DNA from: Omphalotus guepiniiformis | Taxonomy: Eukaryota; Basidiomycota; Agaricomycetes; Agaricales; Omphalotaceae | Reading direction: 5' to 3' | Assembly: GCA_028554645.1 (NCBI GenBank) | Contig: JAQOOI010000076.1 | Span: 62,001-126,000 of the forward strand | Length of the DNA: 64,000 nucleotides | Part shown: positions 51,618 through 63,213 of the stretch, piece after piece | Position numbering within the stretch: position 1 is the stretch's first letter | Layout of the letters: every line of letters begins with the position of its first letter | Translations under genes and position numbers: made by a program | The notes under the pieces: generated by a model | Database searches by the model: none | Told to the model about the DNA's origin: nothing | Seen by the model: the letters and a program-made list of their open reading frames with translations, nothing else

Positions 51618-53538
51618 ATGGCGCGAACTACCGGCAAAGCTTCCAAAGGGAAGGGCAAAGCAGCCTCTTCTTCTCAAATTTCGGCAGTGGCCAAGAAAAC
51701 TCGAGCCGGTCGAAAGACCGCGCAGATCAACCCTCACGAACAAGCCAATGAAGTCATCGCATGTATTGTCGACGTCTATCGTCGTTACTTTGATAAACCA
51801 CGAAAGAATCCCCCCAAGGTCTCAGAAATGACCAAGGCCGTGGAAAGTGCCACTCCCTTCATGGTATGTTGTATTTCTTATAGTTTTAATCTTTCATTCT
51901 TACATTTTCTCTTCTAGGATACTCTCTTTGAGCACGTCGACTTCGACATCGAGGATTTCTGTCCGCATGTGCGCCCGGTGTGGCTAGCTTTAGTGCGACT
52001 TTGCAACCCCCTCGAATCTCGACTCCCATCTCTTCACAAGACTGGTTGGTATATCTCGAAGGACGATCGACAGGAGAAACATAGTCTCGAGCCTGTAAGT
52101 CCTTATTCCACCGTAATCTTTTTAATCTTATTCAATATAATTTCCTAGTTTCACGACTTCGATACCATCCTCAGCGACGATTGTGGCGACGACGATACCG
52201 TTCTTAGCAACTCAGAGGATGAGGTCCTCGAGTCTGACGACGAGTCCGTCCAAGTCAAGCCTGAGGTTCGTTTTCTTCTTCCTATTCCCTTCAAATTTCT
52301 TTCTTATATCCTTTCATATTCTAGCCTGTTCTGACTTCGAAAAAGCGAGCGCTCGAGCTGCTAGAAGACGACGACGACATGGATCTCTTCTCTTTTAAGA
52401 AGCCTCGCGCGTCCACTCCTTCCAAAACACTCAAGACTGGTCCACCCGTTCGCGCAGTGAAGCCCAAACCGAAGCCCAAGCCTAAGGCAAAGGCCCCGAC
52501 TCCCAAAGAGCCATCTCCTGTTGCTAGCGAAAGGTCGCCGACCCCTGCTCCTGCTTCATCAGCGAGGGCTGGTCCTTCTCATCAGGTCTCCGAGGCCGGC
52601 CTCTTCACACATCCTGCTAGCGACACGGTCTTCAACCTTGCCGACTTGCTCCATGCAACTCGAACCATCGACGCAGTAAGTCTCTTTCTTATTTATTTTA
52701 TTACTCTTTCATTTATCTTTTATAGCTCACTGGCAGCTTGCCATGTACGCGATGTACCGCAGCTCACGCAGCAGAGAAGTGTGTCCCGCCCGAAATACAG
52801 AGCACCTCCTACAAATGCGCCGTCTGCTTCAAAAGCAGGCAACCTTGTTCATGGACCCTGACGCCGGCTCGTGCCCTCGAGATGTGAAATACGATCTACG
52901 GGTTGGCTCGTCAAGGTTCTCATAGTAAGTTTAATCATTTATTTCTTTTTATTTAACATCTTTTCTCATTTCCTCCTTATTCAGACCTCGGCGCAGAAGT
53001 TATTGGTCTCGTCGAGAAGATCTCTGTATACGACCAACTTCGCCGCAGCGTCTTGGACCTCGCCGACAACGCCAACAAGCTTCGCGAGTCCATCGAGCGG
53101 GACCAGGAGCACCTTCGTGGTTCAGTCACCGATCCTACCCTTCTTTTCAACATTCTTCATCGTAACGACCCTTCATTCAAGGACGAAATCGAAGATTTGA
53201 AGATGATAGGCGCGGGCTTGGGCTGGGACATGTCGGTTTTGGATCGAGACTCGAGCTTGGTGAAAACGGAGACTGGTTTTCAGATCCAACCGAGTTCGTC
53301 GCGCCTTCCCCTCGACTTCTCTAAATCCGACACTCGCAGCACCATCGAGCGCATGGTAACCTCGGCTCTCGTGCCTCTTCGCTCTTCGGCGAATGCTTCA
53401 TCTTCCCGGGTACCTGCGTCGGCTAGTTCTTCCTTTCCATCCTCCCTCCCTACCATTACGACACTCAACACCGCCCGTTCCCCGGTGGAGGAGGAAAGCG
53501 TTGGTCGGATCCTGGCAGAGGATAGTCCGGAGAGGTGA
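51618..53538 (+). pseudogene. antisense gene B of element III (one in-frame stop)
   Basis: Exons 51618-51863, 51918-52094, 52149-52265, 52325-52675, 52726-52924 and 52985-53538 join in phase over 548 codons. Only a TGA at 52885-52887 (about residue 351) breaks it; the relic copy at 29.4 kb has TGT there. Exon 1 is basic (KASKGKGKAA, TRAGRK). Residues about 180-300 hold an acidic patch (EDDDDMD) and KPKPKPKAKAP. The Cys cluster lies at 304-338, CX2CX8CX11CX2CX6C. The C-terminus has a helical stretch and the shared AGLGWD motif. A 5' untranslated intron is likely (GTAAGT-like site near 51363). Function as for the intact copy at 14375-16900; whether the stop is real needs reads. Confidence 0.75.
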
Positions 53539-54050
53539 CTCGGGATCTTCGTCGAGGCGTAGCCTACAGTCTTCGGACTTTAAATAATATTTTCATTACA
53601 TCGCAGCAGGGAGTCTCTTTATAGAGCTCCAAAATCATTATATCTAGCAAGGGTTCTCTTCATAGAGGCCCAAATATCTTTGTTTTTCATTTCTTGTACC
53701 ATGTACATAGAAATCTCGTGGCCTTAGTGCCAAATAAAAGCTTTCATGTTCTTTCTTTATGTGTGAATCCATTGTTAAGTTCAAATTTAATTTAATATCT
53801 TTAAGATTGCCTTCGTCGAGGCTGTAAGTATGGACTCGACTTAGAGAAATCCCAGCTCGAAGGTAATAAGTAGTAACTAGACCCCTTTATTTATAAGTCT
53901 CGTGCCCTTACTTATCACTTCTGTGCCTCAGGCACTTATTTGTTCGTTTCAACCAATCTTAGATGTTGATTTATTGAAATCTAAAACACTTTAAGTTTCG
54001 TTTTTATGAAATCTTTAGAAATTTCAAAATTCTATGTCCTAGATGGACTC
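53539..54050. other. 3' untranslated / intergenic DNA between genes B and A
   Basis: An AT-rich stretch with an AATAAA signal at 53733 (CCAAATAAAAGC), a plausible polyadenylation site of gene B. No other feature. Confidence 0.5.
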
Positions 54051-54088
54051 CTCTCCCCCAAACCAAAAGAAGTTCAGCGTCCCCGCTG
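54051..54088 (-). promoter_or_regulatory. central hairpin plus polypurine tract, element III
   Basis: Minus strand: stem CAGCG/CGCTG with loop GGGA (54075-54088), then TTTTGGTTTGGGGGAGAGG. It lies 100 bases upstream of gene A's TATA box. Confidence 0.68.
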
Positions 54089-54187
54089 CATATCTCGGCT
54101 AGTCCTTAGTTAAGTCCAGGGTGCCTTAATCAGTCGGGCATGTTACTTCGTCGAAGGGACCAGGAGTTCCGCTTTCAGTCAGAAAAG

Positions 54188-54195
54188 TATAAAGG
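54188..54195 (+). promoter_or_regulatory. TATA box of gene A, element III
   Basis: TATAAAGG lies about 110 bases upstream of ATG 54299. Confidence 0.6.
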
Positions 54196-54298
54196 AGGGT
54201 CGCCGAAGGTGGGTCCAAGTTATCAGTACTCTTTAAGACCTTCAACCTGCATTCTCGACCTTACTTTCGTCTTCTTCTCGTTCATATTTCATCGTCAC

Positions 54299-55623
54299 AT
54301 GGCTCGAGGATCCAACAAGACCTGGCCCGAGAGGGATCAATGGTTAAAGGAGACTCAAGAGGCCATTACTGCCGCTCAAGCCGTTCAAGCCTTCCCCAAA
54401 GCCAGTCCCAAGCTTCTAGGACCAGTCGTGACGGCTCTAGCCGATCATATGGTTTGTTTATTATATTCTTCAGGCTTCGTCGAGCTCATATTTCTTCATA
54501 GTCAAAGCCTTTGAATGCCAAAGTGGTGGCCAAGGATGATATCGCCTTTGATACCTTCCAGAAAGGACTCAACACTGTGATAGCTATTACAGAGATTGAT
54601 GGGGTAAATCGTCCCTACCATCTAAATGGGCTCGAGGAGTTCTTTGCCAAGCTCGAGGTGCTTCGACAGCCCACTCGCAAGCGCAAGGTAACTCTCCTCT
54701 TTCCTCATTAATCTTTACAAGCTTCATTCTATACTCTTCACAGAACGTTAAATCTCCTCTTATCATCGAAGACGATGATGATGATGATGAGATCGAGTTC
54801 GTCGGAGGTCGGATTGCTTCTACTCCAGTAAGTATCCATATTTCTTAGGTCGAGACTCCGACTTGACCTAAGTTTAGGACTATAAAGCCGGACTCGCAGC
54901 CGCATTGGGTCTTTCTGCATCCATGCATGCCCCTTCTCAAGAATTAAGCCTTCCACCTGGCCTCAAGTTCAACAAGAAGGTCAGGGTAAGTGCGGTGTCT
55001 TCTTATCCATCATATTATAACTTCGCCGAACGTTCAGGACGTCGCGAATCGTTCCTCTACTCTTTCATTGGCCCTCGGCGATGTACCTGGAATGGATGTA
55101 CGTTCTCGTTCCTACCTCAAGGCCATGTATTACTTATCAGTTGCTCAGGATAACATTGCAGCTGCCAATGGCAAGCGCATTCGCCTCGAGCAACCCATTT
55201 CCGATCTTCGTGAGGATATTGAGGGTAAGTAAGCATGGGTTCTCCCTGTCTCGACCCTACTGATCATATTGACCAGAGGATAAGACCCTACGAGAAGCCG
55301 CCATCGCTACAACTTTCCGTCATATCGCGCTCACTCCATATCTCGAACTGCCCAAGCTTAGCGTCGAAGCTTTACGCTCAGTTCTCAATTTCCTTCGTAC
55401 CGAACAAGTCACTCTTCAGCATGCTGTACATTTCCATGCCAATCAATACCAGTTCGTTGTTAAACAGATGGACAACATTCAACGAGAGCAATTTAGTCGT
55501 CTCTCAGTCGAGGACAAGCAAACCGCTGATTCTTCATCTTCGGAGACCCCTCAAGATGCTACCATGGAGGAGGCTGGATCTAGCTCAGCTGATACCACAG
55601 CTACCAACTCTAGCAGTGCCTAA
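54299..55623 (+). CDS. antisense gene A of element III (354 aa, 6 exons)
   Basis: Exons 54299-54451, 54502-54687, 54744-54827, 54878-54985, 55038-55224 and 55277-55623, all GT...AG, sum to 355 codons with the stop. It shares with element I gene A the start (M-A-x-x-x-x-K-T-W-P-E-R), equal exon 1 (153 bases) and exon 3 (84 bases) lengths, exon 2 ending TRKRK, the acidic run (EDDDDDDEIE), LGLSASMHAP and the C-terminal SVEALRSVLNFLRTE helix. The tail is Ser/Thr/Glu-rich. No known domain was recognised. The gene is undamaged although pol and gene B of the same element carry stops. It ends 192 bases from the pol end, tail to tail. Confidence 0.84.
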
Positions 55624-55814
55624 GTAAGTTTCGTCGATCCCCGTAATCTAGTTCTTTCTAACTGAATTGTTGTGAGAATAGGCGCTAGACCCTGTATTCA
55701 GAGTCTCCAACCTACTTTACACTCCCAACTCATGATATAGTTCATATACCTTCATACATATAACTCTTTTGAGTTTCTTATTACTGTCATTACTTTGAGC
55801 CTTCAGAATATCGA

Positions 55815-58800
55815 TTAAGTACCACTTCGACGCAATAGAACAAACTGTTTATTGCTTCTAGTTCGCACTCCAGTGATCTCTTCAGGTTCTGCGCTTAAAT
55901 CCCTCTCAGGAGAAGGATGATCATCTTCTTCATCAGAATCTTCTTCATATTCCTCATCTCGAGGCATTCTTAAGTTCGGAATGGAGTCAAAAATGTAATC
56001 TCGACTTTGTTCGTCGTAAGTATCCTCATCTTCGTTCACCATACGTTCTAACTGTTCTGCAGTAAGGTCTATGAGGTCTAGCACGTTCGTAGGTAGGTCT
56101 ATAGGCTCATATCTTGCAAAATGCGGCAGTACGCGAAAGGCAGCAATCTTTTCTTTAAGTACCGAGCCATCCATTTCAGCAATAATGTAGGCACCACCCT
56201 TAGTTCGTCTGATGACAATCATAGGTCCTCTATACCTTGGATACATCTTCCTGTCCAAGCTCTTCTCAATTTGAGTGTTTCGAACTTGTACTAGAGTTCC
56301 AGGTTTGAAATCATAGTCTTTTATTACATGTTCATAATCTTGTTCAAACTTCTTCATAGTTCTTCTTTTCTCTTCGTCGACCCTGGAAATCATGCCCATA
56401 ACATGAGTTCTATGCTTTGCCAAGGCTCTAGCCCTGTAGCCGATCAATTCTTCGTAAGTAAGGACTCTATCTGGTACTTCTACCAACCAAGTTGATTCTA
56501 TAAGGTCTAGAGGCAGTATTGGTTCTGCTCCAGTTACTAAGAAGTAAGGAGAACATCCAAATCCTCTTCTAGTTGTTACTCTGTCTGCCCAAAGCACATG
56601 TTTGAGAAACCAGTACCAACGTTTAAGATCACCTCCCGTTGCTTTTACTAAAGCTTGACGGATATCAAAGTGTGCTCTTTCAATCTTTCCATTGGCTTGA
56701 GAATTATAGGCTGAGATACGAATCCCTTTAATCCCATACTTCTCTTCCAGCCATTTCAACATTGCAATCATGCTTCTAGCATTATCAGTTACCACTTCTT
56801 GAGGGCAACCCCATCTACATATTATATCTTCAAAGAACCATTCGCCTAAGGCTCGAGCTGTCTCATCTCTGATTGCTCGTCCCTCTGACCAAGAAGATAA
56901 AGCACATCGGCCATGTACAACGTTCTTACAGCCATTACTAGCCGGAGATACTTTGAATACATCCACATGTACCTTCTGGAACAGAGAAGGGGTGTGAGTA
57001 AGGGTAGGTGGTATTTTCAATAGCGCTAGAGCTCGATCTTGACATGCCTGACACGTTTTCACGAACCAGTTGACATCTCGCTCCAGTTCTGGCCACCAGA
57101 ACCTCTTTTCTATCACAGCCTTCGTAGCATACATTCCTTTGTGTCCCAAATGATCATGAGCACTATGCAGGATATACATACGGCGTCCTTTCTCAACTAT
57201 TAGCTGATGTTGTCCACCAACTTCATCATTTCTTCGATACATACGTCCTTTCTTGTCGACGAAGTATCGAGACGCCTTCGAAAGAAATTTCCTTCGAGCT
57301 CGAGCATCCATCTCATCCAGCATATCCGATTCAGGATGCATTAAGAACTCTTTTATTCTTGGTAGCAGTCGATCTAGCTCAATCCCTATGGTAGTTCTAT
57401 GTTCTTCCATATAAGGATGATCATGTTCCCATTCTTCTGTCGATTCAGGAGCTACTAGAACCTGTGCAAACTAGTCTAGAGTCTTTCCTTGTTCAAATAG
57501 TATGTGTTCTCGCCAGTAGGCGAATCTTCGTTCTTCTTCAATTAATTCTTGAATATCATCTTCGAAGTCTTCTACTGACAAGGCTAGACCCTGTAAGTAT
57601 CCACCTCTAGAGTCTATCTCATGCTTAAAGTCTTCAAAGTCATAAGGGCCCTGCTCATTCTCATCTTCCTGACGAAATCGCAATGGTTCCCCATCATCTT
57701 TATCTAGATAATCTTCCTCTTCAGCAGGTAATCTCTCTGTTGGTTCACTACCCGGTGGTGGTCTAGATAGTCCATCAGGTCCATGTATAGACCCCTTGAT
57801 ATGTACCAATTCAAAGTGATACTTTCTTATTTCTTCAATCCAACGATTAATAGTTGCATTTGGGCCACTACTTGGGTTATCTAACATCCCTTTTATGTAG
57901 CTAGCATCCGTTTCTACAGTTAGATCCCTACAACCATAAGTTTGGTAGTAAGTATGGGCTAGCGCGAGCTTGAGCCCATATAACTCTCTCTTAGGCTGTG
58001 AGAACCTTGCTTCTCGTTCATTTAATGTTATAGATCCAAAGTAGTTATAAAACTTCTTCTTAGGATCTTTAGGATCTCTTTGGTATAAATAATATCCTAC
58101 AGCCATCCATGATGTATCCACTGCTAGAGTAATGCCGCTAGACAACGAATAATCAATTGGTTTCAATGCAGGAGCATTTCTAATGCCTTCTTTTAATAGC
58201 TCGACGGCTTCTAACTCTTTTTCTCCTATCTCAAAGGGAACTTGTGAACTAGTCAACCTCGTGAGGGGTCTAGCCTTCTTTGCATAGTCTTTAATGAACA
58301 TCCTGAGTTGTCCTGCAGTCCCCAAGAATGATTTAACGTGTGTACGCTTCGTCCATTGAGTTGCATCCCATGACAAAATGGTCTTAGCCATCTTTTCTTC
58401 AGGTAATTCACCCTCATACGAGACTCTATGTCCCACAACATTTCCTTCTGCGCAGCAAATGAATGCTTTAGGTCCTGAGAAGGTTCCTCCAGCATGTTTC
58501 ATTCATTGAACAATTCTATTCATATTTTGCATGTGTTCCCATACAAATCTTCTAATTCCACTGTTCTCAGGAATTGTTTCGTATCCTCCACCTTCGAGCT
58601 CATATCTAGTAGACGGTCCTTTCACTGGAACATCATCTATATAGGGTCTCGTTATGTGTGGAATTTCTTCTTTCAATATATAAGTGATATCATCATGATA
58701 GATTGGTACTGAGTTAGTCCAACCCATTGGTAGTTTTACAAGTCGGTGAGGGCCAAAAGGAGTTTGAAACGTCGTCAAATCCCTCGATCCCTCATCTACG

Positions 58801-59882
58801 AGCCTTTCATCATAGCCTACAAATACATCTAGCAGTCCAATACAAGATCTGCCTGCAAAGCTTCTAGCTATATCAGCCGTAGCAGGAGGTATGCCTGAGT
58901 GTTGAATTGTGACCTTATTTAACGGTTCTAGACTGTGTACTAGCCGTAAACTTTTGCCATCTTTCTTCAAAACACAGAACCATCTGGATCTATAAGAGGA
59001 GCTCGAGGGTTCGTAGACCCCAGAATCAATCTTATCTTTAATTATTTTGCATACATCTCCATAGATCCCGGGCGGAATAGGTATATTCCTCTCGACCCAT
59101 GGAGTATGTGGTATAACAGGAAATTTAACAGGTGGAAAGAACTCTGTCTTGAAAGTTCCCCCTTCTGAAGCTTCCCATGCAAAACCTTTCTCTTGTACCT
59201 TCATTAAGTGATGTACTAGCTTCATTTCTTCAGGCCATAAGAAGTCTTCATCATGATTCTTCTCAATAATAGCTTTTCTTTCTTCATTATAACGTTCTCC
59301 AGGTGTGAAGTCTGGTGGATTTGGTGACAAAGTCGGCATCCCTTCTAGCGGGTCACCAGTTATGTGCCTTTCTATCCTGAACTCTTCTGGAAGCGTAGTT
59401 TTTACTGGTTTCACTTTTATTGCCACAGGTTTGTACTTACTGCCGAATACTGCAAACGGTTTTCGAAATCTAGCCTTACTTCCACGAGGTAGGATCCTAC
59501 AGTGTAAGTTTGGCATTCGCCGAACCATTTTCTCAGTTCGAGCAGCCGTATTGAATACAGTAGCTGCCTCGAGACCCTCATACGCAGGTCTCGAAGGTAC
59601 TTTCTCATCCTGTACTCTAGCTTCACGCCAAGTACAATATACCTTGCAATTATCTTCGGTTATTTCCTTCTTCATGTAGCTTTTAAGCATAAGGGCAGCC
59701 TTGGGATCACTCTCTTCAATGCTAGCTCGAGATGCATATACATATGCCTCAGCCTTCTCATTATTAGAGAATGTCTCCTCATCAGGCAGTCTATACCCAG
59801 TTATTTCATATCTACCATCTTTTCCTAGGCCAATACTTACAGCAACCTCTCCCTGATGGCCTGTCAGATCTTCGAGGATTGA
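55815..59882 (-). pseudogene. Pol (RT-RNase H-integrase) of element III, two stop codons
   Basis: The frame is entered by the -1 slip at 59888-59882 and runs 1356 codons to 55815. It is interrupted by TGA at 58503-58505 (between RT and its C-terminal part, where elements I and II have AGA) and TAG at 57471-57473 (between RNase H and integrase, where element I has CAG). RT carries YIDDVPV, RNase H AVDTSWMAVGY and ETDASYI, and integrase HDHLGHKG, CQACQ, VTDNAR and NGKIERAHF. The C-terminus has GPMIVIRRTKGG and an acidic tail. No frameshift, so decay is limited to point changes. The TTG or ATG starts inside the frame are not needed. Confidence 0.9.
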
Positions 59883-61216
59883 AAATTTCCATCTTGTGGA
59901 CTTCTTTCCTCTTCTGCAGCTTTTTGGGTAGCTGGTGTAAGTTTTTCTTCTCCTTCAGGCTTCGGTCCAATACCTCTGCCTCGTTCATATGTTCCCATTG
60001 TGCAGGTCATGCCAGAATTAGGGTCTCGAATCGTTAATTCTTGACTTCCATCCTTATTTGTCTTAATATTACTTTCTGTTAAAACATCGAAGGGTCTTCC
60101 CAACAGAACTTTATATGGAGCTTTATCCATCACATGAATCTGCATATAAACGACTATTTCACCAAAGGTAAACGGTACGTTCCTAGCTAGACCCCTGGTT
60201 GGGCTTAGCTGTCCACTAGCACTTTGCATATGGATAACAGTCTTTGGATCCCAGGCTAGACCTAGTCCCATTGCTATATCCGTGTCCATTGATACTATTT
60301 GAGACCCACTGTCAAGTATACACTCGACTGGCCCTTGTTTATTAATATCAGGAAAGATAACTCGCAGACTATCACTTGGTCTGGCTACAATGATAATCTT
60401 TCCTCGTTCAGATGGCGGAACATCTTCGAGATATTGTTCTACAACATCTACATGGACTAAAGATCCTGTTTGCAAGCCGCTCGAGCCTTCGAGGACCTGT
60501 ACAAAGCAGTCTCCCCATGCTAGATCATCAATATCCACTACTTGAGTGTCATATGGCAAAGAGATAGAATCCTCAGGTAGATCAGTGTCTTCTGGGTTTT
60601 CCTCGTCTCTAATCTCTTGTACAAATGCCTTTAGAGGCCTCTTATATACTCGACTATTCTTAGTCTTTCTATTCAATATTTTCTGCAAAGTAGGGGAAAT
60701 AGCAATTACTTCTTCCATACTTATAGGTATTTCACTCTTTAATATCTTCGTTGCAACTTCTTCAGCAACTCCAGGCCTGTACACGCCACTTTGTAGTTTG
60801 TATTCAGGTCCCTTAGGCAAATCAAATGTTACTTTCTTCTTCGCCGAGCCTCGAGACTCTTCTATATCCACACTAGGTGTTCTAGCGGTCACTGGGGACG
60901 TTTCTAGACCCTCCTTTGGTGGTTGGATTCGTCTCTCAATAGGCTTTATGTTATCAAATGGTCTTTTATTTAAGTTTTTCGTTTCCGGGACGTTATGCGC
61001 GGGCGCCTCTTTGCCTAATTCGGGCTCAGGGGTTTCCAACGACTCATCCGTCATGTTTATGGGTTTATACAAGTGTCGATTAAAGTTCTTAGGACGCTCT
61101 AGCACCACTTCGAGGCGTCTAGACGTCTTTCCAGCATTATCTTCCTCCGGAGCTTTGCTGGGAACAGGGCTAGGTAACTTCTTTGCACCAACTAGCACCT
61201 GTTTAAGCTCCTTCAT
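59864..61216 (-). CDS. retropepsin-type aspartic protease ORF, element III
   Basis: 450 codons from the AUG at 61216, intact. The frame opens upstream within the gag end (EKLILSMKEL after the slip; EKLEFPMKEI in element I). The N-terminal half is charged. The protease core has CILDSGSQIVSMD, then TRGLARNVPFTFGEI and LLGRPFDVL. The last codons overlap the pol frame and contain the slippery AAATTTT at 59888-59882. Confidence 0.88.
   Translation of the reverse strand: MKELKQVLVGAKKLPSPVPSKAPEEDNAGKTSRRLEVVLERPKNFNRHLYKPINMTDESLETPEPELGKEAPAHNVPETKNLNKRPFDNIKPIERRIQPPKEGLETSPVTARTPSVDIEESRGSAKKKVTFDLPKGPEYKLQSGVYRPGVAEEVATKILKSEIPISMEEVIAISPTLQKILNRKTKNSRVYKRPLKAFVQEIRDEENPEDTDLPEDSISLPYDTQVVDIDDLAWGDCFVQVLEGSSGLQTGSLVHVDVVEQYLEDVPPSERGKIIIVARPSDSLRVIFPDINKQGPVECILDSGSQIVSMDTDIAMGLGLAWDPKTVIHMQSASGQLSPTRGLARNVPFTFGEIVVYMQIHVMDKAPYKVLLGRPFDVLTESNIKTNKDGSQELTIRDPNSGMTCTMGTYERGRGIGPKPEGEEKLTPATQKAAEEERSPQDGNFQSSKI
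59882..59888 (-). promoter_or_regulatory. putative -1 frameshift site, protease to pol, element III
   Basis: A AAT TTT in the protease frame (GGA AAT TTT CAA). The same heptamer is in the same overlap of element I at 7833-7839. Confidence 0.72.
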
Positions 61217-61224
61217 CGAAAGTA

Positions 61225-62892
61225 TTAGTTTTTCGAACCTCCAGGAGTGTTTATAGACACTTGTCCATCAGACAAGGCCTTATACTCAACTCCCATCCTT
61301 TCTAGCTGTTCAAGTACTTGTACAGCCAATGTATCAACTTCATTATTTTCCATTCCCAGGGGGCTAGCTTCGTGCAGCTGCACCTGGTATGCATTTGGCA
61401 TAGATTCTACTTCATATAAGAACTGATCTGGGTGGACTTCTACATCCCATCCCTTCTCTTTTGCAATTTTCTCAATCTTTTCTTTTCTAGTCTCTTTATC
61501 TCCTTCATTTATCCAAGGAAGTGGCGAACCATCCTTTAGTTCCCATCTATTCCTCGCATTTCGCTTCATCCATCCCTTACTTACAAAGTGATGTTGAGCT
61601 GGACAGTCTTGTGAACCATGTCCTCTGCCTCCACACATGAAACAAGCTAGATCACGGGCAGGCATAACTCTACTCGTGTCCAGAAGTCCTCTGTTAGGCA
61701 TAGAAGACATACCAACATTCGTCGAAGACGCTAGACCCATATTTCCAGTGTTTCTACTTGACATTTGTACCATCCTTATCAAGGACTTCATCATCTCTTG
61801 ATTCTGGTTCGTCATAGTGTCTAGCTTCTGGTGAATGGTCTTAATTTTCGTCTCGTTATCATCTACTGTGTACGAAATCTTTCGTTCCCACTCATTCTGT
61901 GCTTCTTCCTGCTTTATAGCAGTTAACCTGTCAGTCATAGATGGTCGGCTCGAGAGGGGTCTAGCTCCAGTGTTTATGACACCTGGTAGGCTCCAACTCG
62001 CTCCTACATCATATAATTCCTCAGGAGGAATAGCACATACAGCTTTTGCAGCTTTTACAACTTGCTCTAGAGTCCAAGGATCATCTCTTCGACGAACCCC
62101 TTCTCCAGTACCATTAGTTGATAATTTTCGAATAACTCTCTTTCTAAACTGTTCTTCTAGAGCAGCTAGATATCCTTGTACTGCCTCGAAGTTCGAGATG
62201 ACAGCATGTCCACTCATTAACTTCTTTGCTTCAATCTGATACGCCCTCGAGAAGGCCAAAAGCTTCTCTAGTTGACCAGATGGCACTAGCATGTACTTTT
62301 CAATTACACTCATGAGCCTCTGCTTCGAGCCATATCCGTCCTTATCACTAGAATCCGGATAGCAGTCAAGCAAGGCAACTCTAAATGTTTCCCAATCATC
62401 TCCTGAAGCTGCATCAAGCGTAGCTAGCTCCTTTCTCGTCTCATAAGTCATGTATTTCAAGGCTAGATGGATCTTCGCCATCTCAGATCTGATATTTAAA
62501 GTCCTAAAGATTTCCTCTAAGTCCTCGAGCCATCCTGCAAGTTTCTCAGGACGATCTCTATCAAATATGGGTGCCTTCTTTGAGACTTTCGGTAACTGCT
62601 CGTTTTGTACTTCGGCGAGCACCTCAGCAGGTAGCTCTCGTAAGTATGCATCTACTACTTCAGTTTGTTGAGGTCGGCGCGGCCGATTTCCTCCAGGATT
62701 TCGATTCGCCGCAGCCTCATCATTATTTGGTTGTCTCTGCTGCTGTGGGTTTCGCCCTTGACCAGCAGGTCCAGCAGTAGCATTATTTCCTTCATCAGGC
62801 ATGTTTGTAAAATCAGAGAATTCAGGACTTGGTAGTCTTATATCTCCTATAACTTCGTTTGTTCCTCTATACCTCTCTCTAGACAGAGGCAA
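61225..62892 (-). CDS. Gag, element III
   Basis: The frame is open from 63057 (TAA at 63058-63060) to TAA at 61225-61227. The first AUG is at 62802 (MPDEGNNATAG), aligning with the first AUG of element I Gag; about 85 codons upstream are conserved but have no AUG, and the listed start is a TTG. The capsid-like region begins LPKVSKKAPIFDRDRPEKL. The zinc knuckle CFMCGGRGHGSQDC (CX2CX4HX4C) lies in the last third. The stop context TCG AAA AAC TAA repeats that of element I. Intact; packages the RNA. Confidence 0.88.
   Translation of the reverse strand: MPLSRERYRGTNEVIGDIRLPSPEFSDFTNMPDEGNNATAGPAGQGRNPQQQRQPNNDEAAANRNPGGNRPRRPQQTEVVDAYLRELPAEVLAEVQNEQLPKVSKKAPIFDRDRPEKLAGWLEDLEEIFRTLNIRSEMAKIHLALKYMTYETRKELATLDAASGDDWETFRVALLDCYPDSSDKDGYGSKQRLMSVIEKYMLVPSGQLEKLLAFSRAYQIEAKKLMSGHAVISNFEAVQGYLAALEEQFRKRVIRKLSTNGTGEGVRRRDDPWTLEQVVKAAKAVCAIPPEELYDVGASWSLPGVINTGARPLSSRPSMTDRLTAIKQEEAQNEWERKISYTVDDNETKIKTIHQKLDTMTNQNQEMMKSLIRMVQMSSRNTGNMGLASSTNVGMSSMPNRGLLDTSRVMPARDLACFMCGGRGHGSQDCPAQHHFVSKGWMKRNARNRWELKDGSPLPWINEGDKETRKEKIEKIAKEKGWDVEVHPDQFLYEVESMPNAYQVQLHEASPLGMENNEVDTLAVQVLEQLERMGVEYKALSDGQVSINTPGGSKN
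61228..61234 (-). promoter_or_regulatory. putative -1 frameshift site, gag to protease, element III
   Basis: G AAA AAC before the gag stop, as at 6445-6451. Confidence 0.6.
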
Positions 62893-63194
62893 GTTGTTTC
62901 GAACAGGGATTCTACTACGACGAGGGGGTCTAGACTCGAATATTAATTCTTCTTGTCCAGCCTCACGGGAATTTCGTGTAGTTCTAGGTTTTCCACGACG
63001 GCTAGAGTCACTAATCTTTGCAAGAGACTCGAATTCGAAGTAGAATACCTTGAAGTGTTATGCAAATGTACAATTTCCACTTCGAGAGGCAAATCAAATC
63101 GTCAATTCAATTCGCCGAGGTCAAAAGACAGCGATATTTAGACACAGAGGTCTTTCAAGAGTAAAACTCGATATAATTGTTTTCTGAAACTACC

Positions 63195-63211
63195 CCTCGC
63201 GGTGGGCTCCA
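63195..63211 (-). promoter_or_regulatory. primer-binding site, element III
   Basis: Minus strand TGGAGCCCACCGCGAGG, two bases after the 5' LTR end (...CTATTA, TC). It matches the site at 33828. The pairing tRNA should end CCTCGCGGTGGGCTCCA; I cannot name it. Confidence 0.7.
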
Positions 63212-63213
63212 GA

